A stretch of 64,000 bases of DNA from Flaveria trinervia (Eukaryota; Streptophyta; Magnoliopsida; Asterales; Asteraceae). Below, in pieces: positions 47,163 through 58,604 of this stretch. The notes beneath the pieces were generated by a model. The model did not search any database, was not told the origin of the DNA, and saw only the letters and a program-made list of their open reading frames with translations. The position numbers and the translations under genes were made by a program. Position 1 is the first letter of the stretch; every line of letters starts with the position of its first letter. The stretch is taken from positions 5,336,910-5,400,909 of the forward strand of contig CM046453.1 of NCBI GenBank assembly GCA_025506515.1, in the 5' to 3' direction.

Positions 47163-47540
47163 TCGGTTAATTTCTCCATCTTGTCCGTTTCCTTAATTGC
47201 AAGGAAGTGAGCAGACTTTGTCAATCGATCCACAATAACCCATATCGTGTCACAACCAGTACTAGTCCGGGTAGTTAGTAATAAAATCCATGGAGATCTG
47301 TTCCCATTTCCACATTGGAATCTCGGTTGTTGTAATAGTCCAGACGGTTTTTGATATTCCACTTTTACCTTCGAGCAGGTCAAACACTTGCTCACATACG
47401 TAGCTACATCCGCTTTATGTTGGGCCACCAATAGTGAGCCTTTAGATCATGATACATCTTGTCGGATCCAGGATGTATAGAATACTTAGATTTGTGTGCC
47501 TCGCTCATAACTAAATCTCTCAGATTTCCATGAGCAGGCA
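47036..47540 (-). pseudogene. G8 integrase N-terminal half
   Basis: 47036-47431 carries CLTCSKVKVEYQKPSG from the zinc domain and TSTGCDTIWVIVDRLTKSAH. The MDFIT motif holding the first Asp is present near 47285 but shifted by an indel (read as RSPWILLL in this frame). The zinc-domain His pair (SKYSIHPGSDKMY) lies at 47440-47500 in another frame. Confidence 0.9.
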
Positions 47541-48375
47541 CCTAAAGTCTATCCATGAAATACCGAATTCCATCCTCTTTCACTACTAGCTGTTTATCCA
47601 TTCCCCTTAGCAACTCAGAACCAATATTTTCTACTTTTAAAGCTTCTATCTGTGCCTCCTTAACTTGTTCGGGCAGTTGGGTACTGATAGTAAGCTGTAA
47701 AGCTCGCACCCGTCGGGGTTTAGCTGTTTCCTTCCTGCTTAGGGATCGGCAACTATGTTCGCCTTTCCCGCATGATACTTAATTGCGCAATCATAATCAT
47801 TTAGTAGTTCCACCCAACGTCGCTGCCTCATATTCAACTCTTTTTGCTCAAAGATATGTTGAAGACTCTTGTGATCGGTGTAAATAGTGCACTTGGTACC
47901 GTACAAGTAATGTCTCCAGATCTTTAGGCAAAAACTACTGCACCCAATTCTAAGTCATGGGTGGTATAGTTCATCTTAGTTGTCTCGAAGCGTAGGCTAT
48001 CACCTTGTCTCGTTGCATCAAGACACAACCCAATCCTTGAATGGATGCATCGCAATATACCACAAAGTCATCTGTTCCCTCTGGTAATGCTAATATCGGG
48101 GCAGTACAGATTTTTCGTTTTAATAATTGGAAAGCTGATTCTTGAATCTCAGTCCATTTGTATGTCGTTCCTTTGTGAGTCAAGGCTGTGAGAGGTTGTG
48201 CGATCTTAGAAAATCCTTCTATGAATCGGCGGTAATATCCTGCTAATCCTAGAAATTGTCTTATCTCGCTTGGCGTTTTGGGTGTAGTCCAATTCTTTAT
48301 CGCCTCAATTTTGGCAGGATCAACGTGTATTCCTTTCTTATTAACAATATGACCTAGGAATTGTACTTCTCTTAT
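47541..48375 (-). pseudogene. G8 RNase H and RT connection (several frames)
   Basis: 47971-48183 reads YKWTEIQESAFQLLKRKI, then DDFVVYCDASIQGLGCVLMQ and DKVIAYASRQLR. Downstream FTDHKSLQHI, YHAGKANIVADR and the linker EALKVENIGSELLRG lie at 47580-47920 in other frames. The upstream connection (FLGLAGYYRRFI-type) lies at 48180-48370. Confidence 0.88.
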
Positions 48376-49031
48376 CTAGAAGTCACACTTTGAGAATTTA
48401 GCATACAACTGCTCATTTTTCAACAGTTCCAAGATCATTCGTAAGTGCTCTTCATGCTCCTCCTTGGTCCTAGAATATATCAGTATATCATCGATGAACA
48501 CAATGACAAACTGATCAAGATAAGGTTTGCACACGCGGTTCATGAGATCCATGAACACAGCAGGTGCATTAGTCAACCCAAAAGGCATGACCAAGAACTC
48601 ATAATGACCATAACGAGTACGAAACGCAGTCTTGGGAATGTCTTCTTCTCGAACTCTGAGTTGATGATAACCAGATCTCAAGTCAATCTTCGAATAATAG
48701 CTTGAATCTTGAAGCTGATCGAACAAGTCGTCAATACGAGGTAAAGGGTATTGGTTCTTGACTGTTACTTTCTTTAACTCTCGATAATCGATGCACATCC
48801 GGAATGTGCCATCCTTCTTCTTACAAAGAGAACAGGAGCTACCCAAGGTGATGTACTAGGTCGAATAAAGCCCTTATCCAAAAGCTCCTGAAGTTGTGAC
48901 GACAACTCCTGTAGTTCGTTCGGTGCTAATCGATAGGGTGCCCTAGCAATTGGAGCTGCGCCGGGAGTCAACTCAATCTGGAATTCCACTTGACGGTGCG
49001 GTGGTAATCCAGGAAGATCCTCTGGGAACAC
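48376..49031 (-). pseudogene. G8 reverse transcriptase
   Basis: 48774-49031 holds MFPEDLPGLPPHRQVEFQIE, GAAPIARAPYRLAP and FIRPSTSPWVAPVLFV. 48376-48846 holds GTFRMCIDYRELKKVTVKNQ, PRIDDLFDQLQDSSYYSKID, FGLTNAPAVFMDLMNRV and the catalytic FIDDILIYSR. It ends at a TAG where relatives have TGG (Trp, KCDFWIREVQ). One frameshift lies near 48810. Confidence 0.94.
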
Positions 49032-49560
49032 CTCGGAAAGTCGCGTACTACGGGAATATCCTCCATGCTCTTTTCTCCTACCTTCTTGTCGGTTACAAGT
49101 GCTAGGATAGCCACACGGCCCTTTCGTAACAACTTTTGAGCTTTCATATATGAGACGATGCCTATCACAGCATCACTCTATCACCTCTGACGGTAAGAAT
49201 TTGATCACCAACCGGGATCCGTATGATCTTCTCGTGACATATGACTTCCGCTTGCTTGCTAGAGAGCCAATCCATGCCTGTCACAACATCAAAACTCCCT
49301 AGCGTAACGGGCATGAGATCTATGGTGAAAGTATGACCAGCAAGTTCTATCTTACAGTCTTTAAGGATATGCGTTACATGGATTTGTTTACCGTCGGCTA
49401 ATTCCACAGTGTATTTAGATTCTAAAGCAGAGGTATATCACTTAAAAGACTAAAGAACTTTAAGGACACAAAACTCCTATCGGCTCCAATATCAAATACT
49501 ACCGTAGCAAAACAACCATTAACAGGGAATCTACCAGTAACAGTTGTGGGATCATTTAGA
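48968..49560 (-). pseudogene. G8 protease
   Basis: 49422-49560 has the active-site region as VVFDIGADRSFVS, where the usual DSGAD is DIGAD. 49165-49407 has ADGKQIHVTHILKDCKIELA and LGSFDVVTGMDWLSSKQAEV. 48968-49168 continues with the linker (KLLRKGRVAILALVTDK) into RT. Ser-to-Ile at the catalytic DSG, plus frame changes near 49410 and 49165, indicate loss of function or base errors. Confidence 0.9.
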
Positions 49561-50834
49561 GCCTCACCTGAGCCAATGACGAAGGCTCTCCCCTTGGCTC
49601 CATCTTTATTGCCGCCATTTCCAGTGCCATTTCCACCATTGTTGTTATTATTACCACGTGGTTGTTGGTATTGTTGTTGTTGTTGTTGCCATTTCCGTTC
49701 CTCCTTAGTTGTGGGCAGTTTCGCTTGTAATGCCCTTCTTTCCCACATTCAAAACAACCCTTGGGAGTTTCTTGAGGTTGTTGTGGCCTCCTCACAGTTC
49801 ACCACGAGAATCCTTCGCAACGTGTCCAATTTTTCCACAACGTTGACACTTGAAGCTATCGCACCTTCCCACATGATGGTAATTACACCGAGTGCACTTC
49901 GGATGTCTCCCACCATAACCACTGGGTCCTTGATTATTTGCAGGCGTCTGGTTGGAGTTACGGTTATTGTCAAACCTCCGTTGCTGCTGAACCGGCTGTT
50001 GTGTTGTCGGGCACGCTTGCCACAACGCCCCGTTTGGGTAGACGTCCTTGCTCCACGGCTTGGTCAGTTAGCCTGTGAGCTAGCTGGATGGCTTGCTGAA
50101 TTGTGGCTGGATTGGAAGCAGTTACCATACTCTGGATTTCAGGTACCAATCCTCGTATGTAATGCTCTATCCTTTTATGCACCTCATTCACCATTCTCGA
50201 GCACAAAGTTGCTAATTCATGGGTTCTGGTGGTGTAAGCCTCAACTTCTGAGCCCTGCATTTCCAGTTGCCAGAACTCTATCTCTAATTTCTGTACTTCG
50301 CTGTGAGGACAGTACTCCTCGGTCATCATCGCTTTGAACTCATCCATGGAAGTCCATTCGCCATCGCTTGTCCAAGCATCTGGACTTGCGCGTTCCACCA
50401 AGACAAAGCAGCACCCTCTAAAGTCCCGGTGGCATACTTTACTTGATCCGCTGGTGGACAGTTACATTTGGAGAAAACGGACTCAGTCTTCTCGAACCAG
50501 CGTACAAGCCCTACAGCACCCTTTGTACCGCTGTAGGTGTGTGGTTTACAGTCCATGAAGGACTTGTATGTACACACTGGTGGTCCTGTTTTAACACAAC
50601 ACACATTAATCAGACATCCCTACAGTTATAAAGGATATCAGATTTATCTTTCTGTCATTGTTTACCTGCTGGCTGACCCGCGTGGGTAGCAGCCACTGCC
50701 GCCTGAACATGCTCATTAATTAGAGCAGCCAATTTTGCGGGAGTCATGTTAATAGCACCACCACCTTGTTCTCCGGTGCCACGTCCACGTCCGCGTCCAC
50801 GACCACGTCCACGTCCACGTCCACGGGCGTCCAT
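49556..50834 (-). pseudogene. G8 gag with RG-rich N-terminus and zinc knuckles
   Basis: I place the start at 50834, at MDARGRGRGRGRG, a run of nine or so Arg-Gly pairs of the kind that binds RNA. Then come ALINEHVQAAVAATHAG, the capsid core (GLVRWFEKTESVFSKCNCP, then EFKAMMTEEYCPHSEVQKLE and RIEHYIRGLVPEIQSMV), and Cys/His motifs CTRCNYHHVGRCDSFKC, CQRCGKIGHVAKDS and CFECGKEGHYKRNC at 49740-49900. A poly-Asn stretch follows. Frameshifts lie near 50650, 50400, 49970 and 49790. Confidence 0.92.
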
Positions 50835-51104
50835 TCTTTTCACTTTACATTCACAAATACAATAATGAGTAACATTAAACATATTTAACTCATTGAAGCG
50901 TAGTAAACAGTAAACAAAAGAAATAACGTATCATCAAAACCACAACATTCATAACAAAAATTATAACCAAAGTAAATAAATTGCAAATGAGTCACAATGT
51001 ATTTAGCAATGTCAAAATTAAAGTTTGTCGTTCGTGTGGGGAAACAACCCTTCCCACATAGGTTTCAAAAGAAAACACTACGTAGTCTAAGTCATTTAAA
51101 GAAG

Positions 51105-51804
51105 TCAATCGACAACATCTGACCCATCACTATCATCCTCCATCTCCTCCGGTTCCTCCTCCTCGGGTCCCTCCTCGGGATCCTCCTCATCCTCAGGGTC
51201 TGCTGCAGGAGCAGGAGCTATAGCAATCTGAAGTGCCGCTAGTTGAGCTTCTAAAATGGCAATCCTATTATCGGCTACGACGTCCCGCTGTTCATGAGCA
51301 GTCACGCACCTTGGAGTGCCATAAGACCATCTTGCATATGGTGACAACCGTTCAGGGTCTTCCGTGTTCTTCCTCGAGTTCATCCAATTGATGTCTCAGG
51401 TTGTACACCTCTTGCTGTAGTGTACAGACATCACCCGTGAGTCGCCTTACTCGATGCTGTTCAGTATCCAGTGCGGCCATTAGTGCAGCAATCAGTTGCT
51501 CGTTGGACTGCGCCATTCGTGGGAGTGAAGGCATGGGTTGATTGGCATTGTTCCTAGTCCTTGGCTTTGGGACAGGTACGCGCTCCCTAAACATGACATG
51601 GTCAACAAATCTAGGATAGGAACACCAGTCTCGCGGAGGGTCACGCTGCATCAATGCAAATGGTTGATCCCAGTCAATCTCCTCTCGGGGATAAGCCAGT
51701 CGGGGCCAATCGAATCCATCATCAGGTACAGGTGCGGGAGGTGGGGATTCAGATCGTGTAGGTGATTCAGGTCGTTTACCCGGAGCTCTCGAAGACGATG
51801 CCAT
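51105..51804 (-). pseudogene. G8 ORF upstream of gag, acidic and coiled-coil, unknown function
   Basis: I place the start at 51804 (MASSSRAPGKRPESP), about 130 bases inside the primer-binding site, so it is the first ORF on the transcript. It is Pro/Ser-rich, then has WPRLAYPREEIDWDQPFALM and RDWCSYPRFVDHVMFRERVP. A coiled coil follows (EQHRVRRLTGDVCTLQQEVY, LRHQLDELEEE). After a frame change near 51360 comes another helix (ADNRIAILEAQLAALQIAIA) and a Glu/Asp-rich end. I recognise no family. Ogre/Tat elements carry a pre-gag ORF, but these pol domains look chromoviral. Confidence 0.7.
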
Positions 51805-51929
51805 GCTGTAGAGAGTGTGACGTGTATGCCAATGAGTATACAGTAGATGAGAATAAGGCACAGGTAACTAATTAACTGTGTGCGGTTGTAGTCTAGTGTG
51901 TATGCAACCTAGTTCCCTATAACCAATGA

Positions 51930-51940
51930 CTCTGATACCA
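51930..51940 (-). other. Primer-binding site of G8
   Basis: The minus strand reads TGGTATCAGAG after a three-base spacer from the 5' LTR; initiator-Met type. Confidence 0.92.
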
Positions 51941-51943
51941 ATC

Positions 51944-54653
51944 TGTCACACCCTCAAAATCCACTTGTGGAGTTTTACCGCAAGGCGTGTGAACAAACCA
52001 GGATCACAGTCAATAGTTACTCAGAACGACTCTATATGCCATAATTTAAATGAAATCAACCCAAGTAAATAAATTAAACAGTGCGGAAGCATTTAGAAAA
52101 CAACCCAAAGTAATAAAAGTATAATTGTGGCAAAACATGTGCCAATCCCAAAAGAGAAATCATTAATTATTAAAATGATAAAACTGTCTTGAAGACTGTG
52201 TCATAGAATGCAGTGGACCATGTAGTGCTCCTATGGAAAGCAAGCTAATGACCTGAGAATAGCATACTAAAAATGTCAACACAATAGTTGGTGAGTTCAA
52301 GAGATATTGAAACATAAACAGTTTAATAATAGAGATGTACAAGTAGCGTATTGTAACAGATAGCTAGTCCATTAACAATAAATATTATTTCATAGTGATT
52401 TCGCAATTGAAGGTGACTGTGTTACGTTGTTGCCTCCTGCCACGACTTAACAGGTCGTGACAATGTTCATTAGGACAACTTGCACCCGGTTGACCTCGAG
52501 TCACACAGGTGGGGCTCGTCACACCCAGTAGTACTACCCAAATTTCCGCGCTAATCAATATTAACAATTCGAAAGTGTGAGACTTTCCATGATATCAAAC
52601 TATATTATTGTACACAACTTAAATACATAAAGCGCTCGTGATTTACCAGTATGCTATCTCCCCCAAAGAGAGTAAATAAAAAGTGGGCATGAACTCACCT
52701 GATATGCGTTTAGATACACAGAGTTTGACTTGTCAAACAGAATAGACAGACAACCTTCAGAGGTTACCTAGATCATATAAGTGCGTGAGTACGTGTAATC
52801 AAAGAACATGTGAAACCCTAAGTACACTACAACCAAGGACTCAAGATTTCGAACAAAACATACATGTTTGACCTAGTTGACCCGTTTGACCCGTTGGTGA
52901 CTTTATGTGTTGTAAACCATTCAAGTAATCATACCACTATATCATACATTTAACATTCAAACAGATCATATGTATGCTATATCATCCAGGTGTAACACTT
53001 AGGTCATCATACAACCAAGTACCATACAAGTCATGCGAATCTAGAACATTAACTAGTTATAACATAACTAACATGTCACACAAAGATCAAACCACTCACT
53101 ACATTCCATGTGAAGCCACTCACGACTTCACATCCTAAACCCTGCCAATCCTACTAAGTAGGGGCCTCAGATTCGCACGCGTGTATGATGATCATAACCA
53201 TATTCATTACATTCAACAAACATCACAACAGTTAATTTCCAGTCCCAAACATGATGTCCTAACTACTAATTTAACATCAACATCAAACTTGATCATCAAA
53301 GTCCAAACATCACCCATGATTATCCAAAACATCCCATACACTAATTTAACATGTTTCATCACCTTAGAATTCATCCATGATCATATTAACATGCTCCTAA
53401 CATCCCAAACATGTTCAAACTATCATTTTTCAGACTTTATGCAATTAAAGTTTCCCTTTTGGGAAAGTACATCCCAACATCTATCAACCATCCAATGTAT
53501 TCATAAATTCATCAATATTATACCAATTCAAACTCATATCATCATCTAAGCATGATCAACAACACCTAATCACCATAATCTAACAATCCTCATGACAAAA
53601 GTTTCTACTTTTGGCAAGCTATGAACAACAACATCAAATTAAAGATTTCTAGCATTCATAACACAATCTAGTATCTAATCATCATCATGAATACATCCAT
53701 AACATCATACCATCCATAATTCAACATTACATGCAAAATAAAGTTACTATTCTTAGTAACCTATGAAAAATGCATCAAAATCCCAACTTTCTTGCATAAT
53801 CAATGTATTCTAACATTCATACAACCTATTAATCATCAAACATTCATCAAACAATCATCCATCATGCATAATCATGGCATTTTCGAACTAGGGTTTGATT
53901 CATACCCAAGTTTTCATGATCAATCCACTAAAAACATAGAATTCATGCATAATCGACGTTAACTAACATATATACAATCTAAATAACATACTAACATCAC
54001 CAAACAACATCAAATACGACCTCATGAAGGTCAATTTCGCAACCAAGATTGGCCACCATGAACAACTCACAAAACTTGAAAAACCTAACTTTAAACGTGT
54101 AATTGCTTGAAATTGATGTTTCCTATGCGTTGTAATCCTTGAAATCGAATCAAATTGGTGCTTTCTAACTTGTTCTTGATCGAATTCGCAAAGGGAGGGG
54201 TTTGGAAAGGGATTTGCGGCCGAATGGGGGGTGGGGATTAGGTTTGGGTGTTTTGTTTATTTTTAATTTACATATTTACCCTTTTAACCCTTGTAATTTG
54301 TATTTTATAAAACTAGGCTTTAAACTCTTTGTAAGTGTTTTTAACTTCATAATATAGATATAAACTTATGAAAATCATTATGTATCTTATCTTTATAAAA
54401 ACACAAGACATACGAACAAATAGGCACGTTTCCGCGTTACGCGATTAATTTTCTAATTAACCTTTTAAATTAATGTGTAGACACATAAACGTAACCCAAT
54501 ACTCACATAATCAATTAGATTCACATCAAACTAACATTATCATTATTATTAGGTCACCAACGTTAAACGACAACTAGTGTGTGCTCACGACACGTGTATA
54601 CAAGACTTACGGAACTAACGGAGTTTGATAACGGAAATTTACCGGATGTCACA
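51944..54653 (-). repeat. 5' LTR of G8
   Basis: Collinear with 43337-46062, with TSD CCACA directly after it at 54654. Differences from the 3' LTR are sparse, so G8 is young relative to G4 and F. Confidence 0.95.
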
Positions 54654-55700
54654 CCACATTTGCTACACTTCTTTATCCCTGCACCAGATGTAACCACACG
54701 TCGGTCACCCACCTTTGCCGCCTTATTGTTTGGAGCGGCTCTACCACGTCCAAACCGTTTCCCATTCCAGTTCTGGCCCACCATCCTTATTATTCACCTC
54801 AGCCACCACCCCCTCGCTCATCATATAATCTTCCAGCCAAGTCAACCGCCGACCTGAAAGTGCTCGGCCGGGCGGCGATCATGTCCCTGTGGATATCCGC
54901 CGGCAGCCCCTGGATGTATCTCTTAATCTTTCGTGATAGTGGTGTCACTTGATCGGGCACCAGCCGCGCCATTTCATTAAATTTGGTGGTGTACTGCTGG
55001 TGTGTCATCGTTCCCGCCTCCAGCTACAGGAAGTCTCTTTCTACTTTGTCCATCTCTCTGTGAGGACAGAATTCCTCAATCACTAACTTCTTCAATTTAG
55101 GCCATCTCATTCTTCTAATGGCCCTGCTACCCTCGGCCTGGACAATGTTATCCCACCAGCAGAAGCCGAGTCCACAAAGGAGTGGGTAGCAAATTTCACC
55201 TTCTGATCTTCACGACATTCACTGATATCAAGGACAGCCTCCATTTCCCTCACCCACCGGTGAGCAGCTGCAGCAGTGCCGTTCCTATCGAAAGTAGGGG
55301 GCTTGCATCTCATAAATGCCCCATATTTGTAGCCTCGGGTCACCTCCGGCATAGGCTCTTCCTCTTCCCCGTCCTCATCATCAGAGAGAACCGTTTCTGG
55401 CTTGGGTTGTTCCCGTCCTCCCGAGAACCTGTTTCTTTCCTTTCTTTCCCCTTCCTTAACCGCCTTGATCACTTCGGTCACCACAGACGATAAAATCGTC
55501 TGCATGACCTGGTGAACCTCTTCCACCACAGCCTCCTTTACTGAGGCTCTTAGGTTGGCGCTCTCGTCACCACCCTCCGGATGAGGGGTCTCTGGTTCTT
55601 CATGAACCAATTTCTCAACTCGGGGTCTCCCCCTCTTAGGTCGCAGAGCAGCACCGTGACCTCCACCACGAGAGGCTTTTGAAGATCTACCGCCAGCCAT
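54654..55700 (-). pseudogene. G7 gag (N-terminal part, frameshifted)
   Basis: The start is at 55700 (MAGGRSSKASRGGGHGA). 55107-55700 (197 codons) holds the charged N-terminus, VKEAVVEEVHQVMQTILSSV, an acidic patch, FMRCKPPTFDRNGT and AHRWVREMEAVLDISECRED. 54799-55008 holds MTHQQYTTKFNEMARLVPDQ and RDMIAARPSTFRSAVDLAGR. 54563-54784 reaches KKCSKCG, the first zinc knuckle, which is cut by G8. Breaks lie near 55105 and 55020 (a stop in the LEAG helix). Confidence 0.92.
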
Positions 55701-56038
55701 CCTCTAAAAGCACACTATAAGATTCAAACACTAACGCGGTCATTCAAGGTAACACTCAGTTTATGTCAAGTATAGTAAGTCCCTAATTACAGTGGCCAGT
55801 TATGATTAACCACTTACTTTACTCTTCATACCCCAAGAATTTTCTATCCTGACTTAATCAGTATCTAAATCTACTAAGAGCACATAAATCAAATACCATG
55901 CGCACATAATACCGGTTAACATTAGGAAAAGACATACCTGATGGCATGTAGCTACTCGGGCTGACATCCCTCCATTTGTCCCATTTTCAGTTTAAGTTAG
56001 GTTTTAAAAATTTATTTAACCCAATTCTCTTAAACTTT

Positions 56039-56050
56039 GCTCTGATACCA
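56039..56050 (-). other. Primer-binding site of G7
   Basis: The minus strand reads TGGTATCAGAGC after a three-base spacer from the LTR. Confidence 0.92.
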
Positions 56051-56053
56051 ACT

Positions 56054-58154
56054 TGTAAGGCCCATTCCCAAAAACCTCACAACTGGTCTATCACAGCAAT
56101 TAAAACATTAAATTATAATTATGCAAACTTAAGCAGCGGAAATGATTTATCAAAAACCATTCATTTCATTTAAAACACTGTTGTTAGCAATACATCATCG
56201 TTAATCTGTTTACAAAAGAATTGTTTTACTGCATTACAGAACAACAATAACATAGAATACGAATTGATTCCAGTCTTTCCCTGCCTAGTAGCTTCACCCT
56301 CATGCCATCCTCAGCAATAATTACCTGCCAACTGAAAATGTATAAAAGTCAGCGTTGCTGAGTGAGCTCTAGTTTTATAAGTAATAAATACTTCTATATG
56401 TTGTATATGAAATACTCTTTTCTATAAAATACAACCCTGTACTGTATGCGAGCACGCATTAACTGTATGAACAAATATTGTTTGTTCTCTATACTGTATG
56501 CCTTGTCTGTAAACTTTTATCATTATCTTTCACTTTTTGTATGGATCAGTGAGCAATACCCCAACTGTATGCGCGATGGAAAACGGGTGATGGCCATCTA
56601 TATCCCTCGAAAGGGTCAACTGTATCCCTCGAAAGGGTCAACTATATCCCTCGAAGGGTCAACTATATCCCCCAAAAGGGTCAACTGTGTCCCTCGAAGG
56701 AATCTGTGTATTGTGTACAAGGCCGACCCAATCACCCAGGACACACTACAAAGGTCCTGCCAATATCAATTGATTGACCCTGTGTGCATAAAAGGGTAGC
56801 TAACCCGCAGCACAGTTGAGCTAACGACAACACGGTCGTGTACCTCCTGTAAGCTTGCAAGACTTGTTAACATTTTATTAATGTTCCTCTTCTTTTCTTT
56901 ATTGCTCTTTCACTTTATTATTACGGTATACTTTACGTTACGATAATAACATACCACGTAAAGTCACATACTATAAGTAATAATAATAATAGCAATAACA
57001 GTAATAAGGAACAATCAAAGCAATCATATCATGCATGAGACATCATCATTAATAAGCCTTAGTCAACTCGGTTAAAACCCTAAAGCACAGACTCCTAGAA
57101 AATTTTGTAAAATTTCTAAGTGCTTAGGCACATGGGAACTATTTGGGCGCATGAGCCCTGTTCGGGCGTTTCATCACTATGTAGGCGCATCAGCCAACAC
57201 TTAAACATTTCACTTTAGGCGCATAAACTATTCAGGTGCATGGGCACTATTTATGCGTATGAACACTTAGGCGCATGAGCCACTTGGGCGCATGGGCACT
57301 ATTGGGGCGCATGGGCACTATTGGGGCGTATGAGCCCTACACTTAGTGTCTGACTGTTATTTTCTTGGCGCATGGACCACTGTTCAGGCGCATGGGCTGT
57401 ACTTAAACATTTCTAAGGTAATCTTAGGCGCATGGGCTACTGTTAAGGCGCATGGATTACACTTAAATCATTCTATGGCATTTTCAGGCGCATGAGCCTC
57501 ATCTAGGCGCATGAACCTTCTGTTCAACATGTTCCTAGTATGTTTTCAACCCAAATCATCAAAACATCTGTTCTAAGCTAACATGGCTATTCTAAACAAG
57601 AATAACCTATAAGCACTTCAAAATCAACATACAACATGCACAATGCATACGGGTAACATACATGAACTTTATAAAAAACTATTTTTATACATTTTCAGCC
57701 CCAAAGATAGTTTTAAAACAAGTAAAACCGGGGTCTAGAACTCACCTGATGCAACTTGGACGTTTCTTCCTTTCCAACCCGCTTGCAATGAGTTCAAACA
57801 CCTAAAAACAACACCAAAAACACACACCGAGCACAATCACAAGCACATAAGCATAAGCATGTAACCGGGATAAAAACCCGTAAACATGTAAAAACCACGA
57901 ATTCTTACTTGAATTCGTTCACTCTATTCTTCTTCTTCTTCTTCTACAAGACCGAGAGTTTCTCTGCTCTCTTTATCTAAAACCGAAGAAGATGATGATG
58001 TGAAAAGAGGGTGGGCGGCCATGCCCACCTTTACACCAATTTTTCAAAGATTTTTGTCTTTTTACACTTTTGGTCCTTCCACTTAGACCTTATAGCTTTT
58101 CTTTCTTTTATTTTTTATATCTTGTCTTTTTTAAAAAAAAAACTGGGTGTTACA
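56054..58154 (-). repeat. 5' LTR of G7 (subfamily A7), TATA at 56373-56379
   Basis: It matches 37509-39795 apart from the 205-base insert there. The minus strand reads TTATAAAACTAGAGCTCACT. TATCCCTCGAAAGGG units lie at 56598-56702 and the GGCGCATG array at 57120-57525. It ends GGGTGTTACA, followed by TSD AAATG. Confidence 0.95.
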
Positions 58155-58442
58155 AAATGGTATAGTCAAGTTCGAAACACTCCATCGATTAATTTGGCAC
58201 CATTTAATCGCGAGTTACCGGTCATTTTGACCGGTTTTGGTCCTTCACCGGCACCGCATCGGCTTGGCCGGCCGACGGCTGGAAAAACGGGGTAAAAGGG
58301 GGGGGGGGGGTTGGGTATATTTTAAAATTTTACAATTTGGTCCCGTGGTTTTTAGTTTAACATTTTTATGTTAAAATTTTCTTTTTAAATTTTCAAAAGT
58401 GGCAATATAACCCCTCAAACTTAATTACATTATGTTTTTCAA

Positions 58443-58571
58443 CATTTTAAGATTAATATCTTTTTATAAATTAATAATATATTAGTAATGTTACTATTAT
58501 TTTAGTTATTATTATTAGTAGTATTACTAGTATTATAGTTATTATTATTATCATCATCATCATCATCATCA

Positions 58572-58603
<32 letters not shown>

Positions 58604-58604
58604 G
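58443..58604. repeat. AT-rich stretch and (ATT)n/(ATC)n microsatellite abutting gag
   Basis: TTATTATTATCATCATCATC runs into ATTATTATT (58545-58603) and meets gag coding sequence directly. On the minus strand the gag frame runs on through it as Ile/Met repeats. Confidence 0.9.

Larger units (their letters stand above)
43337..54653 (-). mobile_element. Gypsy element G8 with an extra ORF upstream of gag
   Basis: LTRs of about 2.7 kb are at 43337-46062 and 51944-54653, primer-binding site at 51930-51940, and TSD CCACA at 43332-43336 and 54654-54658. Removing G8 and one CCACA rejoins G7 gag cleanly. Sense order: pre-gag ORF, gag with RG-rich start, zinc knuckles, protease, RT, RNase H, integrase, chromodomain. 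Both LTR ends read TGTGACA/TGTCACA. A third LTR of the family is at 62610. Confidence 0.95.
37509..58154 (-). mobile_element. Gypsy element G7 (Tekay/Del-like), split by G8
   Basis: LTRs are at 37509-39795 and 56054-58154, polypurine tract at 39796, primer-binding site at 56039 and TSD AAATG at 37504-37508 and 58155-58159. Without G8 the interior is about 4.9 kb, like G1. Proteins are near those of G1, but LTR sequences are a different subfamily (A7). The RT is open over 341 codons; other domains are broken. Confidence 0.95.
35584..58437 (-). mobile_element. Solo F-type LTR, split by G7
   Basis: It begins TGTCACACCCCAAC. 35584-37508 matches, in reverse, the LTR at about 60200-62399. After G7 the match resumes at 58155 (GGTATAGTCAAGTTCG against the 60150-60180 region) and fades toward 58437. 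TCAAC at 35579-35583 and 58438-58442 is a likely TSD, but the right terminus (ATGTTTT) is worn. It contains the tRNA-like segment at 36858-36936 and (AC)n at 36387. Confidence 0.72.

Noticed and set aside
49546..50337. 263-codon ORF on the plus strand
   Set aside because: It is antisense to the G8 gag and zinc-knuckle region, whose minus-strand frames carry recognisable motifs.
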